Source of the DNA: Oncomelania hupensis
Taxonomy: Eukaryota; Mollusca; Gastropoda; Littorinimorpha; Pomatiopsidae
DNA: 64,000 bases
Assembly (NCBI GenBank): GCA_036898135.1
Contig: CM072522.1
Coordinates: 60,698,056 to 60,762,055 of the forward strand
Reading direction: 5' to 3'
Below, piece by piece: positions 32,331-44,569 of the stretch; positions within the stretch are counted from its first letter, which is position 1, and every line of letters begins with the position of its first letter. Both the position numbers and the translations under genes were made by a program. Under the pieces are notes generated by a model. The model saw nothing but the letters and a program-made list of their open reading frames with translations. It searched no databases and was not told the DNA's origin.

Positions 32331-32359
32331 ATACTCTACCGGTAACTTTTTAACTTCTG

Positions 32360-32367
32360 GTGCGCGC

Positions 32368-32398
<31 letters not shown>
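32360..32398. repeat. (GC)n-(GT)n alternating tract
   Basis: Alternating purine-pyrimidine run of GC then GT steps, of the Z-DNA-forming kind, at the edge of the inverted-repeat arm. Confidence 0.9.
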
Positions 32399-32400
<2 letters not shown>

Positions 32401-32715
32401 GTTCATTGAACCATTACGGCGGCAGGGTAAAATGTCTGGCTGGGTACCTATCAACCAGTGTGGGTGGGTACATATCAACCAGTGTGGCTGGGTACCTATC
32501 AACAAGTGTGGCTGGGTGCATATCAAGCAGTAAGGCTGGGTACCTATCAACCCGTGTGGCTGGGTACCTATCAACCAATCATGATGGGCTCTGCCAGGGT
32601 GTGGAAGAGGACAAGATTGAGGTTTGGGGTGGCGTAACTGGCAAACTGTGCTGATTTCATTACAACGTTGTTAAAATTAACCGTTTTGCTTGTCATACAA
32701 GTTTTCAAAATGGAA
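32399..32715 (+). repeat. Inverted-repeat arm 1, with 30-bp minisatellite (32440-32580)
   Basis: GTTCATTGAACCATTACGGC through TTGTCATACAAGTTTTCAAA reappears inverted at 35925-36122. This arm carries about five copies of a 30-bp unit (GGGTACCTATCAACCAGTG) where the other arm has one. Confidence 0.88.
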
Positions 32716-33189
32716 TCTAACCAATATGTATAATAATTCGCTGGCAGAACAACCACCTTTAGAAGGGAGCGAACAGCGGGTACTTTTAATTTATTAGTGG
32801 CTTGCTCCCCACCAAGAGTTGTAGCCCTGTAATCGTTAAACTACGTTCCCAATGAAACCCTCAGGTAAACTGCAAAATTGATTTAGATTTTTCTGACACC
32901 TGCATAACTTGAATGTGTTCATATTCCCAAGCTTTTTTCCCCTGTTTTTTTCAAGCTGATGCACTTGTATTTGATGGATTCTAGTAATAGCATGATTTTA
33001 ACTTTGATGAAATGGTTAGATTAGCACAAGCTTTAATTAATTCTCTGGTAAATCGGATCATTTAATCCGATCTGAACACAGTAAGCTTAAATTTGTAAAA
33101 CACCACCATTCGATGTGGATTGCTCCCCCTTAATTTCTACCTCTCTCCCTCCATTCCTCCCCCCTCCCACCAAATCTTTGGAGAGAGAG

Positions 33190-33825
33190 CGTCCGACTGG
33201 TGTTGATGTAGTGAGCTCCTGTTGCCCGATGACAAGGATTGTGTTGATGTAGTGAGCTCCTGTTGCCTGATGATAAGGATTGTGTTGATGTAGTGAGCTC
33301 CTGTTGCCCGATGACAAGGATTGTGTTGATGTAGTGAGCTCCTGTTGCCCGATGATAAGGATTGTGTTGATGTAGTGAGCTCCTGTTGCCCGATGACAGG
33401 GATTGTGTTGATGTAGTGAGCTCCTGTTGCCCGATGACAAGTATTGTGTTGATGTAGTGAGCTCCTGTTGCCCGATGATAAGGATTGTGTTGATGTAGTG
33501 AGCTCCTGTTGCCCGATGATAAGGATTGTGTTGATGTAGTGTGCTCCTGTTGCCCGATGATAAGGATTGTGTTGATGTAGTGTACTCCTGTTGCTCGATG
33601 ATAAGGATTGTGCTGATGTAGTGTGCTCCTGTTGCCCGATGATAAGGATTGTGTTGATGTAGTGAGCTCCTGCTGCTCGATGATAAGGATTGTGTTGATG
33701 TAGTGTGCTCCTGTTGCTCGATGATAAGGATTGTGTTGATGTAGTGTGCTCCTGTTGCCCGATGATAAGGATTGTGTTGATGTAGTGTGCTCCTTTTTTG
33801 CCCGATGATAAGGATTGTGTTGATC
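33190..33825. repeat. 41-bp minisatellite, about 15 copies
   Basis: Units contain GTTGATGTAGTGAGCTCC and GTTGCCCGATGA. Because 41 is not a multiple of three, the long open minus-strand frame cycles through all three reading frames of the unit and is not a gene. Confidence 0.95.
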
Positions 33826-33946
33826 GCGAATGGTAGAATGCCAGTGTGAGTGATTTAATATAATTTGTATTTTTGTAATATATGTATATGCATACAAAGT
33901 TTGATATTGCATTTCGTGTGTTCCATTGTTAGTGTATGATTCACCT

Positions 33947-34090
33947 TTGTTGTTATTGTTGTTGTTGTTGTTCTTCGTCTTGTTGTTGTTGTTGTTGTTG
34001 TTGTTCTCCTTCTTCTTCTTCTTCTTCTTCTTCTTCTTCTTCTTCTTCTTCTTCTTCTTCTTCTTCTTCTTCTTCTTCTTCTTCTTCTTT
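33947..34090. repeat. (TTG)n-(CTT)n microsatellite
   Basis: Two TTG tracts followed by a CTT/TTC tract of about 75 bp. Confidence 0.95.
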
Positions 34091-34505
34091 ATTTTTAATT
34101 TTTAGTTTTTAAACGTGTTCAAGTGCTTCAGTGAGTTTTTTGGAGTAAAGAGTTTTGACTAGTGTTGACATGGAAGCATGGGAATGTAGTCCAAACAGGA
34201 ACCTTGAGTATTGCTGAGATGAGTGTCCTCGGTAGGCTAATGCTGACTTGGAGGAGAAGGGTGGGAAGAAGAGGAAGGTGGGAGGGGAGTTGGAGGAGAG
34301 ACAGGCGGGAGGGGAGCGCAATCATTTTTAAGGCTGGCTCCTTTGTTGGTTTGTCACAAATTAGAGGGCAACAGTAACTACAGAGAGAGATAGAGAGTGA
34401 CAGAGAGACAGAGATCGAGAGGTTGACAGAGAGAGAGACAGAGAGTCGCACGCACGCCCGCACACCCACACACACACACACACAAATATACACATACACA
34501 AACAG

Positions 34506-34577
<72 letters not shown>

Positions 34578-34596
34578 TGATTGATTGATTGATTGA
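34506..34596. repeat. (GATA)n-(GATT)n tract at retroposon end
   Basis: About 18 GATA units then six GATT units, directly joined to a retroposon copy that starts TGCTTTAGGTCCAGCGGACT. Confidence 0.95.
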
Positions 34597-35153
34597 TTGT
34601 TGCTTTAGGTCCAGCGGACTCTTCCGAGCCAAATCAGGACCGGACAACCCCCAATCCGCATAAAAGATCTGCCGAAACAACCCTAGTGGGAAAATTGAAT
34701 GCCCTCCACCGGCCAGTCACTTTACAATAAAGACATCCCACGCAGGGGACGGCTGAGGCTTTACCCCAACTACTCGAACCCCCGGTTACAAAAACAAAAT
34801 TGAATACAAACATCATTATAAATCATCAACAAAACACATACATATAAATGCCTATAGTGCTAAATAATAACATCATAGGAAGCCCTAGTGACCACCCGGC
34901 AGAAAGCGTCCAACACTCCCAAGCTGATCCAACAGACCCCATACACAAACAAGGAGTCTTGTCCAGGAAGAGTTTTCAATAAAAAAGGTAGGTCATTGAT
35001 CTAGCGAAGAAGAAGATAGTATAGCAGAGTGATAGGACAGATCAGGAATGGGAAAGAGCAAATAGGGAAGACAGCGACAGTGGGAATTTAAAGCACTGAA
35101 TTTCCAGCAAGTGGGGATACTATTTATACTGAAACCCCCGGCACTCCAACGGG
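34597..35153 (-). mobile_element. Dispersed retroposon family, full-length copy
   Basis: One end is CTTTAGGTCCAGCGGACTC and the other AAACCCCCGGCACTCCAACG. Nearly colinear with 44873-45426. The simple-repeat tail lies on the left, so the element reads on the minus strand. No complete protein is encoded. Confidence 0.85.
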
Positions 35154-35270
35154 GGTACTGTTGCCGCAGTGAATCATGCCTACAAAGGCAAGACAGTTTC
35201 AACTGGGGCTTTCACTTTTCCCTTTATAGGTTAGAACAATCTACAGTGGCAAGATTGCTCATGACCCCAA

Positions 35271-35441
<171 letters not shown>

Positions 35442-35924
35442 GATGAATTTGTGTGTATGCGTGCGTGCGTGTGTGTGTGCGTGTGTGTGTGTGCTGATAT
35501 ATAAATACACTCTATCTAGTATTTTCTTCTTTCTTTCTTTTTTTTAAAAAACTTTCGCCGCTTTATTCCGGCTTTTGTATTGGATTTTGTCAATAGCGAG
35601 ACTAGCAGGTTTTGAACTGGAATAATGAATGTATAGCCTAGTACTTGTACAAGCCCTAAATACCTCCACATGGAATGGCTTGATGGAGGGTTGTTTATTG
35701 TCCTCCCCTCCCCACCCTCCTACCCCACATGTCTCCCCTCCTCTTCTCTTTCACTCTAACCCACTGACAAACACTCGCGGAGATATACAGACACACCACA
35801 GACACACGTACTCAGACATACACAAACACTCGCGGAGATATACATACACAACCACACACACGCACAGACATACACACACAGACATACACACCCATGCATA
35901 CACAAACCCACAAACACACACATT

Positions 35925-36122
35925 TTGAAAACTTGTATGACAAGCAACACGGTTAAGTTTAACAACGTTGTAATGAAATCAGCACAATTTGCCAGTTACG
36001 CCACCCCAAACCTCAATCTTGTCCTCTTCCACACCCTTGTACTGTAGAGCCCATCATCACTGGTTGATAGGTACCCAGCCTGACATTTTACTCTGCCGCC
36101 GTGATGGTTCAATGAGCTGTAC
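35925..36122 (-). repeat. Inverted-repeat arm 2
   Basis: Reverse complement of 32399-32715 apart from the minisatellite expansion. Contains CCACCCCAAACCTCAATCTTG and GTTGATAGGTACCCAGCC. The spacer between arms is about 3.2 kb. Confidence 0.88.
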
Positions 36123-36219
36123 ACACACACACACACAGACACACACACACAGACACACACACACACAGACACACACACACAGACACACACACCCACACAC
36201 ACACACAGACACACACACC

Positions 36220-36250
<31 letters not shown>

Positions 36251-36300
36251 GTACACACACACACACACACTCGCGCACGCACGCACAAACACACATATAC
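36122..36300. repeat. (CA)n-rich tract
   Basis: CA and CACAGA repeats with CG-containing interruptions. Several frames give Cys-Val or His-Thr repeats; none is a gene. Confidence 0.95.
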
Positions 36301-36579
36301 ATCAATACTGCTGTCATAATTATGCTTTGTTCAGAGGGTAGGAATGTGGTCAAGGTTCGTGACCTCTCATAATATAAATTGTTCGTTTTGGAAAAAAATG
36401 CCTGTTTGCTTAAGGGAGGGGAGGGAGAGAGAAGTCAGTCAGCGAGCGAGAGACAGAGACAGAGACAGAGAGGTAGAGACAGAGAGAGAAAGAGACAGAG
36501 AGAGATGGGGGAGAGACATCCAGGTGGACAAACAGACAGAGTTAAAGACACAAAGAAAGAGAGAGATTTATTTTGCACG

Positions 36580-36735
36580 TTCTTGATTCAATGCCTGTGA
36601 ATAATGGACAACAAGGTATGGAAGGAGGTAGGGTGATTCAATGCATGTGAATAATGGACAAGAAGATATGGAAGGAGGTAGGGTGATTCAATGTCTGTGA
36701 ATAATGGACAACAAGGTATGGAAGGAGGTAGGGTG
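36580..36735. repeat. Three tandem copies of a 54-bp unit
   Basis: Unit with GATTCAATGCCTGTGAATAA and GGTATGGAAGGAGGTAGGG; followed by a (GT)n tract at 36808-36847. Confidence 0.9.
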
Positions 36736-36805
36736 AGGGTGAGGGAGAGACAGGATGGGATGACATCATCACTACATGTACCTCCTGCAACATAAAATAC
36801 GCGCG

Positions 36806-36848
<43 letters not shown>

Positions 36849-36943
36849 CTAGGTACAAACGACGTTACTCTGACATAAATTTGAAACTCTAAGTACTTTC
36901 TTTTGACGGCCCCGTTATTTTGACGTCAAAATAGTTTTCCGTT

Positions 36944-37018
36944 AGGGTTAGGGCTGTGTTAGGCTTAGGGTTAGGTGAAGGGTTAGGGTTTGGGTTAGGG
37001 ATAGGGTTAGGGATAGCT
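36944..37018. repeat. Degenerate TTAGGG interstitial telomere-like repeat
   Basis: Repeated GTTAGGG/TTAGGG words with interruptions over about 75 bp; a second short patch (GTTAGGGTTAGGGCTG) is at 47508-47590. TTAGGG is the usual molluscan and vertebrate telomere unit. Confidence 0.7.
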
Positions 37019-37139
37019 TCAAAAATGGCAAAATTATGTCAAAATCATGGTAAGAGTGTCAAAATAATGTATATAGAGTTTCATGACAGTCATCACAACG
37101 TCGTTTCAACAAAAATGTGTGTGTGTATGTGTGTGCGTG

Positions 37140-37575
37140 TGTCTGTGAGAGAGAGAGAGAGGCTGTGTCATTGTAGCTGTGTGCGTGTGTCTGTGAGGGA
37201 GAGAGAGAGGCTGTGTCATTGTAGCTGTGTGCGTGTATCTGTGAGGGAGAGAGAGGCTGTGTCATTGTAGCTGTGTGCGTGTGTCTGTGAGGGAGAGAGA
37301 GAGGCTGTGTCATTGTAGCTGTGTGCGTGTGTCTGTTAGTGAGAGAGAGAGGCTGTGTCATTGTAGCTGTGTACGTGTGTCTGTGAGGGAGAGAGAGAGG
37401 CTGTGTCATTGTAGCTGTGTACGTGTGTCTGTGAGGGAGAGAGAGAGGCTGTGTCATTGTAGCTGTGTGCCTGTGTCTGTGAGGGAGAGAGAGAGGCTGT
37501 GTCATTGTAGCTGTGTGCGTGTGTCTGTGAGGGAGAGAGAGAGGCTGTGTCATTGTAGCTGTGTGCGTGTGTCTG
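37140..37575. repeat. 48-bp minisatellite, about nine copies
   Basis: Unit contains GCTGTGTCATTGTAGCTG then TGTCTGTGAGGGAGAGAG. It is open on both strands as 16-residue peptide repeats because the unit is a multiple of three. Confidence 0.95.
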
Positions 37576-37845
37576 TGGGTGTGTGTGAGTGCGCGTGCGC
37601 TCGTTTGTATGTGCATTTTTGTGTGCGAATGTGCACGCTTGTCAGTTTGTAGGTATTTGTGCCCGTCCAGATTTGAAAGATGTCGGCAACAAGGGCAGGA
37701 CAGCTGGTTTGTGTTATCTGTCATCTAGAGAGGATCCAGCTGATGCTTGTACCAGGTTATAAGCTGTGTCGCTTTTTTGACCTCAACTGCTATGGAATTT
37801 ATAAATTGCCCATAATGTATCCACGTATTCAAGTATGCACACACA

Positions 37846-37871
37846 AAACACACACACACACACACACATAT

Positions 37872-37908
<37 letters not shown>

Positions 37909-38030
37909 CAGAGTAGTAATGAGAAAGAACAAAGGAGAAAGACAGCGACAGTGGGAATTTAAAGCACTAAATTTTCAGAAAGCGGGGATACAATTTATAT
38001 TGAAACCCCCCCTGGAAACACACAGGGGGA
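37846..38030 (-). mobile_element. (CA)n tract plus partial retroposon copy
   Basis: A (CA)n tract to about 37905 then 37912-38030, homologous to the terminal segment of the retroposon family (GACAGCGACAGTGGGAATTT, AAATTTTCAGAAAGCGGGG), ending in CCCCCCCTGG. Confidence 0.78.
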
Positions 38031-38520
38031 GGGGGGGGGGTAACATCAGTTACTGAGAACAAATACCAACAAGATCAAGATATATATTTTACGTTTATAA
38101 GACTTCAAGCAAGATGAACCTTTCTATACAAACAAGGTATTCAATAATAACAATAATAAAGATATTTGTATAGCGCTTTTTTCCATGAAAAAGTCAGTGC
38201 AAAGAGCAAGGTATTAACAATTAACGAATTACTTTTCAAAATTAATTAAGTACTTCTGTCTTCTATATGTAATTCCCAAAAATCAATTTTGAAATAATTC
38301 AGGGTATTCAAATATTACAGAAAAATATATTTAAAAAGCTATGTAAGGATAAAACGAGAAATCAACGCATAATTCGCAAATGAAATCAATATTGAAAAGA
38401 GAACGTATCAATCTAGCAATTCACTGTGAATTGAAGTCCAAACTGAATGCACAGACTTCGTATTCTTCAACAGGAAAGTGGAATCCAATGTAAGTACAAC
38501 ACGCTACAACATGATTTATT
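38031..38520. other. AT-rich stretch without gene
   Basis: Nothing recognised except a short piece, TTTGTATAGCGCTTTTTTCC, that resembles the start of a SINE-like repeat. Confidence 0.5.
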
Positions 38521-38524
38521 ACTA

Positions 38525-38860
38525 TCTGTAATATACACCACTATACATTGACAATGGCGACTGACTCACTGACTTTACTATACAACACTAAACATTAACA
38601 ACAACAACTGACTAACTGACTTATACAACACTATACATTGACAACGGCGATTGACTAACTGACTTTACTATACAGCACTATACATTGACAACGGCGATTG
38701 ACTATCTGACTTTATTATACAGCACAAAACATTGACAACGGCGATTGACTGACTTTACTATACAGCACTATACACTGACAACAACGACTAACTGACAGAC
38801 TTGACTATACAACAATATACATTAACAACAACGACTGACTAACTGACTTGCCTATACAAC
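38525..38860. repeat. Imperfect tandem repeat of about 46-60 bp
   Basis: Units with ACTATACATTGACAACGGCG and GACTAACTGACTT, five to six diverged copies that merge into the next array. Confidence 0.85.
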
Positions 38861-38861
38861 A

Positions 38862-39486
38862 GCTTCATCAACTGAGATGCGCTATGTCTACAATGACTAT
38901 ACAACAGCTACATCAACCGAGATGCGCTATGTCTACAATGACTATACAACAGCTACATCAACTGAGATGTGCTATGTCTACAATGAATATACAACAGCTA
39001 CATCAACTCAGATGTGCTATGTCTACAATGACTATACAACAGCTACATCAACTGAAATGTGCTGTTTCTACAATGACTATACAACCGCTACATCAACTGA
39101 GAAGCGCTATGTCTACAATGACTAAACAATAGCTACATTAACTGAGATGTGCTCTCTCTACAATGACTATAAAACAGCTACATCAACTGAGATGTGCTAT
39201 GTCTACAGTGACTATACAACAGCTACATCAACTGAGATGTGCTATGTCTACAATGACTATACAACAGCTACATCAACTGAGATGTGCTATGTCTACAAGG
39301 ACTATACAACAGCTACATCAACTGAGATGTGCTATGTCTACAATAACTATACAACATCTACATCAACTGAGATGCGCTATGTCTACAATGACTATACAAC
39401 CGCTACATCAACTGAGATGTGCTATGTCTACAATGACTATACAACAGCCACATCAACTGAGATGTGCTATGTCTACAATTACTAAG
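38862..39486. repeat. 45-bp minisatellite, about 14 copies
   Basis: Unit with CATCAACTGAGATGTGCTAT and GTCTACAATGACTATACAAC. Two plus-strand frames stay open with 15-residue repeats, but no start context, splice sites or flanking coding sequence support a gene. Confidence 0.95.
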
Positions 39487-39609
39487 AAGAGAATGGCAAC
39501 GTTCTTTACATTATACTATTATTTTCATCGTCACAATTCAGTTCATATAAATAATTTCTTTGCAGCACAATTATGGAAAGTACAGAAAAGTTATCAAATT
39601 ATTTAACAC

Positions 39610-40430
39610 ATCTTCAACCAGCCAGTGGAATTTTCCAAACGGTCATTATTTCAGGCAATCAGAAAATAACACTATTATTTTAATTAAGAAATATCACTTA
39701 TTCATCGTATTTGGTCATGTAAACTAATCAGTATTACACTTATAGAGACATTAATTATAAACACTGTTTGATAATAAATGGAATAAAGAAATGTAATAAA
39801 ACAAGTACAAAGACATTCCTATCGTTTGATAATACATGGAATAAAGAAATGTAGTAAAGCAAGTACAAAGACATTCCTATCATCTGATAATACATGAAAT
39901 ACAGAAATGTAATAACATAAGTACAAAGGCATTCCTATCGTTTGATAATAACTAAACAATGAAATGGATCAACACAATCACTGTACTACAAGTGTCCATT
40001 GGGAGCTTGATGTAAATGTCCAACATCATGGCAAAACAAAAATCACCAATACTCTGTATTTCAATGTCACCGATTGATTTATGTTTTTTCTGGGCACATC
40101 TTGAACCGGCCAGTGGAATTTTCCAAACGTTAATTATGTCAGACAATCAGAAAATAACACTATTATTTAAAATAATAAATATCACTTATTCTTCATATTT
40201 GATCATGAAAACTAATCAGCATTACAATTATAGAGACGTTAATGATAAACGCTGTTTAATAATACATGGAATAAAGAAATGTAATAAAACAAGTACATAG
40301 ACATGCCTATTTGTTTGATTATACATGGAATAAAGAAATGTAATAAAACAAGTACATAGACATTCCTATCGTTTGATAATAACTAAACAATGAAATGGAT
40401 GACAAGTGTCCATTGGGAGCTTGAGGTCAA
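39610..40430. repeat. Tandem duplication of about 490 bp
   Basis: CCAGTGGAATTTTCCAAACG and AGAAAATAACACTATTATTT occur near 39620-39680 and again near 40108-40170. Within each copy, a shorter unit with GAATAAAGAAATGTAATAAA repeats two to three times. Confidence 0.85.
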
Positions 40431-40589
40431 TTTCCAACATCATGGCAAAACCCCAAATCACCATTACTTTGCATTTCAATGTCACCGTATGTTTTAAGAT
40501 TTTTTCTGGGCACCAATTTTCATGTAGAATATTGCAAGTTCCATAAGGAGCATGTGAGTCATATGGGCTTTGCCCTTCTAGTTGCACAA

Positions 40590-40720
40590 TAAGATGTCTT
40601 CTGTTGATGTTGTTAGTTGCTCATGTTGTTGATGTTGTTAGTTACTGCTGTCCATGTTGTTGATGTTGTTAATTACTGATGTCCATGTTGTTGATGTTAT
40701 ATATGTGCTTTGCAGTCGTT
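40590..40720. repeat. TGTTGATGTTGTTAGTTACTG imperfect tandem repeat
   Basis: Three to four diverged copies of about 33-36 bp with CATGTTGTTGATGTT. Confidence 0.8.
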
Positions 40721-40819
40721 GCAGCTGCTACTGGCGTAGTTGATGTTATCGTTGCTGTTGCTACTACGACAGTGAGTTACTGCTGTTGATAGTGTGATTG
40801 TTATTTTTGGTTTTAGCTG

Positions 40820-41205
40820 TTGTATGTGCTTCTGACAGAGATACTGTTAGTGTTGGTGTTACTGCTGTTACTGACAGAGTTACAGTTATCGTTGGTGTTA
40901 CTGCTGTTACTGACAGAGTTACAGTTATCGTTGGTGTTACTGCTGCTACTGACAGAGTTACTATTATCGTTGGTGTTACTGCTGTTACTGACAGTTACTG
41001 TTATCGTTTGTGTTACTGCTGCTACTGACAAAGTTACTGTTATCGTTGATGTTACTGCTGCTACTGACAGAGTTACTGTTATTGTTGATGTCACTGCTGC
41101 TTCTGACAGAGTTACTGTTATCGTTGATGTTACTGCTGCTACTGACAGAGTTACTGTTATCGTTGATGTTACTGCTTCTACTGACAGAGCTACTAGTGTT
41201 GGTGA
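40820..41205. repeat. 39-bp minisatellite, about ten copies
   Basis: Unit with GTTACTGTTATCGTTGATGT and TACTGCTGCTACTGACAGA. Open plus-strand frames read as a 13-residue repeat (VTVIVDVTAATDR). No coding context. Confidence 0.93.
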
Positions 41206-41239
41206 TGTTGCTGATGACGTAACTCTCCTTGTCTTTTCT

Positions 41240-41504
41240 CACAGCGTCACTGTAGTTGATATGGTCAGGGTTACTGTGGTTGGCAGTGTCGTTGTCGTCG
41301 CCGCTGCTGTTGTTGCGGACAGCGTTACTTCTACTGTGGCCGTTGCTGCGGAACGCGTGGTTTCTTGGTATCACGATCTATTGACTGTCGGCGACGTCGT
41401 CTTCGGTCTTGACGCTGCTGCACTGGTGATGATGGTGTCGAGGCTGGTGGTGGTGATGATGATGGTGAGGTTGTCGCTGGTGTCCACGTGTTCGCCGCCC
41501 TCTG
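41240..41504 (-). CDS. Candidate Ser/Thr/Pro-rich exon, segment copy 1
   Basis: The minus strand after CTTTTCAG above 41504 reads NTWTPATTSPSSSPPPASTP and later Arg-rich sequence. It is related to the exon-like pieces at 42026-42151 and 43372-43543. No donor was placed and the frame stops within the block. Could be a mucin-like tail exon or just a duplicated non-coding segment. Confidence 0.25.
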
Positions 41505-41547
41505 AAAAGAGACAATGTGTCAGTATGAGTTTTCCACTGACGTCGAT

Positions 41548-41555
<8 letters not shown>

Positions 41556-41638
<83 letters not shown>
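41556..41638. repeat. (ATC)n microsatellite
   Basis: About 28 units. Confidence 0.97.
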
Positions 41639-41757
41639 CTGTCACTTCAGCAATGGATAGTCAGAACACAGTGTAGGTTTCTGTTCATGTAAAGACAAGC
41701 CCAGGTGTTCACGAATGAAGACTCTTTATCGTACTCACAGACAGACACGGGGGAGAG

Positions 41758-41944
41758 AGAGAGGGGGGGGGGGGGGGGAGAGGGAGAGAAAGAGAGTGAG
41801 AGAAAGAGAAAGAGAAAGAAAAGAGAGAGAGAAACAGAGAGACAAAAGAGAGAGAGAGAACAGGAGAGAGAGAAAAACGGAAGATAAACAGAAAGAGAGA
41901 GAGAAAGAGAAAAGTGAGAGAAACAGAGAAGAGAGAGAGAGAGA

Positions 41945-42003
<59 letters not shown>
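41758..42003. repeat. (GA)n-rich low-complexity block
   Basis: Poly-G run followed by GA/GAAA-rich sequence ending in a pure GA tract. It sits at the same place in the repeated segment as 43208-43350. Confidence 0.95.
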
Positions 42004-42005
<2 letters not shown>

Positions 42006-42025
42006 ACTGTTACTGGGACTCTTAC

Positions 42026-42151
42026 AGTTGTTATTGCAAGCAGCTCTACTGAAGTCGGCACTGTCGTGGCAGCCACCGTCGTCGTCGTTGAGGCTGTGCC
42101 TGGTGTCCACGTTGCCTTAGTCGTCTCAGGATTCCATGTGATCCCGGCCAT
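42026..42151 (-). CDS. Candidate Thr-rich exon, segment copy 2
   Basis: 126 nt on the minus strand between an acceptor CCTTTCAG above 42151 and a donor GTAAGAG below 42026. In the open frame it begins MAGITWNPETTKATWTPGTA and continues as TTTTVAATTVPTS. It is symmetric (multiple of three). It is related to 43372-43543 with a 2-nt length difference near the start. O-glycosylated mucin-type sequence is possible; expression evidence would be needed. Confidence 0.35.
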
Positions 42152-42377
42152 CTGAAAGGAGGCAAGGCGTCAGCATCAGTGATCCACTGAGTGAGAAACA
42201 GCATCGCTAGTGGACACAGTCCATTCATTCACCACTCTTGTGGCTGTAACAGTCAAACTGTGTTCACATCCACGCCAACTAATCGTCAACCTCAATCTCA
42301 TCGTCGTCAATGCCGTACTCGCTGTTATCATCTCTCGGCTACGAGTTTAGCATCTTAGTGAATACTAAACAAATGTG

Positions 42378-42378
<1 letters not shown>

Positions 42379-42467
<89 letters not shown>
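42379..42467. repeat. (ATC)n microsatellite
   Basis: About 30 units. Confidence 0.97.
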
Positions 42468-42654
42468 TAACTGAGATACAGCCTCGCTAGTGGACACATT
42501 CCATTGTAAACCACGGTTGGGCCTGCAACAGTCAATGCCCACATCGACGCCAATTAACCGTCAACCTCAACCTCATCATTGTCGCTGTCGTCATCCATCG
42601 GCTATACAATTATATAGCCTTGCGTTAAGCATCCTAATCAAAACTGAACAAATG

Positions 42655-42743
<89 letters not shown>

Positions 42744-42746
42744 GCT

Positions 42747-42821
<75 letters not shown>
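42655..42821. repeat. (ATC)n followed by (ATA)n
   Basis: Adjacent arrays of about 29 ATC and 24 ATA units. Confidence 0.97.
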
Positions 42822-42823
<2 letters not shown>

Positions 42824-43371
42824 ATGATGCTATACGCGCCTTTTTCCAAATCATTCAGGCTCAAAGCGCGGCGATCTATACCAACATACACGCTCACCTG
42901 TCTCATCCACCCTCACACACACCAAACACACATCCATCACTCAAACAGGTGGTGTAAAGGCAGAGAAATCGCTATTAGAAAACGGAAAGAACATCGAATT
43001 TTTATTTTTGAAATTTTTATATTGACTGCGTCCTGTACCATTATTGTTAGTTCGTTAGTTAGTTAGTTATTCTTATGTTATTCTTATTGTTAGTTATTAT
43101 TATGTTAGTTCAGAATGGATAGTGATAACAACAGTGTAGTTTTCTGTTGATGTAAGGACAAGTCCAGCTTCTCACGGTTAAAGACGCTTTATCGTACTCA
43201 CAGACAGACACGAGAAAGAAAGAGAGAGAAAGAGAGGGAAAAAAAAGAGTGAGAAACAGAGAAAGTGAGAGAGAAACAGAGAGAAAGAGAGAGAAAAACA
43301 AAGAGAGAGAGAGAGAGATTGGGAGGGAGGGAAAGAGAGAGAGAGAGAGTTATTGTTACTAAGACTCTAAC

Positions 43372-43543
43372 TGTTGTTGTGGCAAGCAGCCTTCCTGAAG
43401 TCGGCACTGTCGTGGCAGCCATCGTCGTCGTCGTTGTGGCACTGGTGGTGATGGTGGTGGTGGCGGGGGAGGAAGTGGTGGCGGTGGCTGTCCCTGGGGC
43501 CCGTGTTGCCTCGTTCGTCTCGGGATTCCATAATTTCCGCCAT
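43372..43543 (-). CDS. Candidate Thr-rich exon, segment copy 3
   Basis: Minus strand, acceptor CCTTTCAG above 43543. The open frame reads WRKLWNPETNEATRAPGTA and then a long Thr/Ala/Ser run ending GRLLATTT. The donor (GTTAGA) is weak. Its entry phase would fit the exit phase of the helicase-like exon at 46563-46956, so it may be a downstream exon of that gene, but this is only phase arithmetic. Confidence 0.33.
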
Positions 43544-43775
43544 CTGAAAGGAGACAAGGCGTCAGCATGCGTGATCCACTGAGTGAGATACAGCATGGCT
43601 AGTGGACACACTCCATTCATTGACCACGCTTGTGGCTGCTACTGTCAGTTTTCACATCCACACCAACCAATCGTCAACCTCAATCTCATCGTCGCCATTG
43701 CCGTCGTCGCTTTCATCAGCCAGCGGCTAAACATTTAACTTTCTTTGAGTGTACATCTTAATCAATATAGAAGAA

Positions 43776-43777
<2 letters not shown>

Positions 43778-43841
<64 letters not shown>
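43778..43841. repeat. (GAT)n microsatellite
   Basis: About 21 units, opposite strand sense to the other ATC arrays nearby. Confidence 0.97.
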
Positions 43842-43849
43842 GTCACTGT

Positions 43850-43985
43850 CACTTCAGCAATGGATAGTCACAACAACAGTGTAGGTTTCTGTTAATGTGA
43901 AGACAAGCCCAGGTGTTCACGCATGAAGACGATTTATCGTACTCACAGACACTCAGAGAGACAGACACTCAGACAGACAGACACA
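43850..43985. repeat. Fourth partial copy of the multiplied segment
   Basis: CACTTCAGCAATGGATAGTC and AGACAAGCCCAGGTGTTCAC repeat the sequence at 41642-41712; the copy then passes into GA-rich DNA. Confidence 0.85.
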
Positions 43986-44064
43986 ATGGAAAGAGAGAGA
44001 GAGTGTGGGTGAGTGGGAGGTAGATGGCGGGAGGAACCAGGGATGAAGTGAGAAACATAGAGGC

Positions 44065-44513
<449 letters not shown>

Positions 44514-44569
44514 TAGTGTTATGAACAGCACACAGTGGTCAAACAAATGTAGGTAAAAAAAAAAAGGTA

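Noticed and set aside
33087..33912. 260-codon minus-strand frame with QQELTTSTQSLSS-type repeats
   Set aside because: It is the 41-bp minisatellite read through its three frames in turn. No splice or start context and no domain.
38848..39606. Two plus-strand frames with 15-residue repeats (EMCYVYNDYTTATST)
   Set aside because: 45-bp minisatellite; two different frames are equally open, and there is no evidence of selection for either.
42591..42957. Poly-Asp, poly-Ile and poly-Ser reading frames
   Set aside because: ATC and ATA microsatellite translations.
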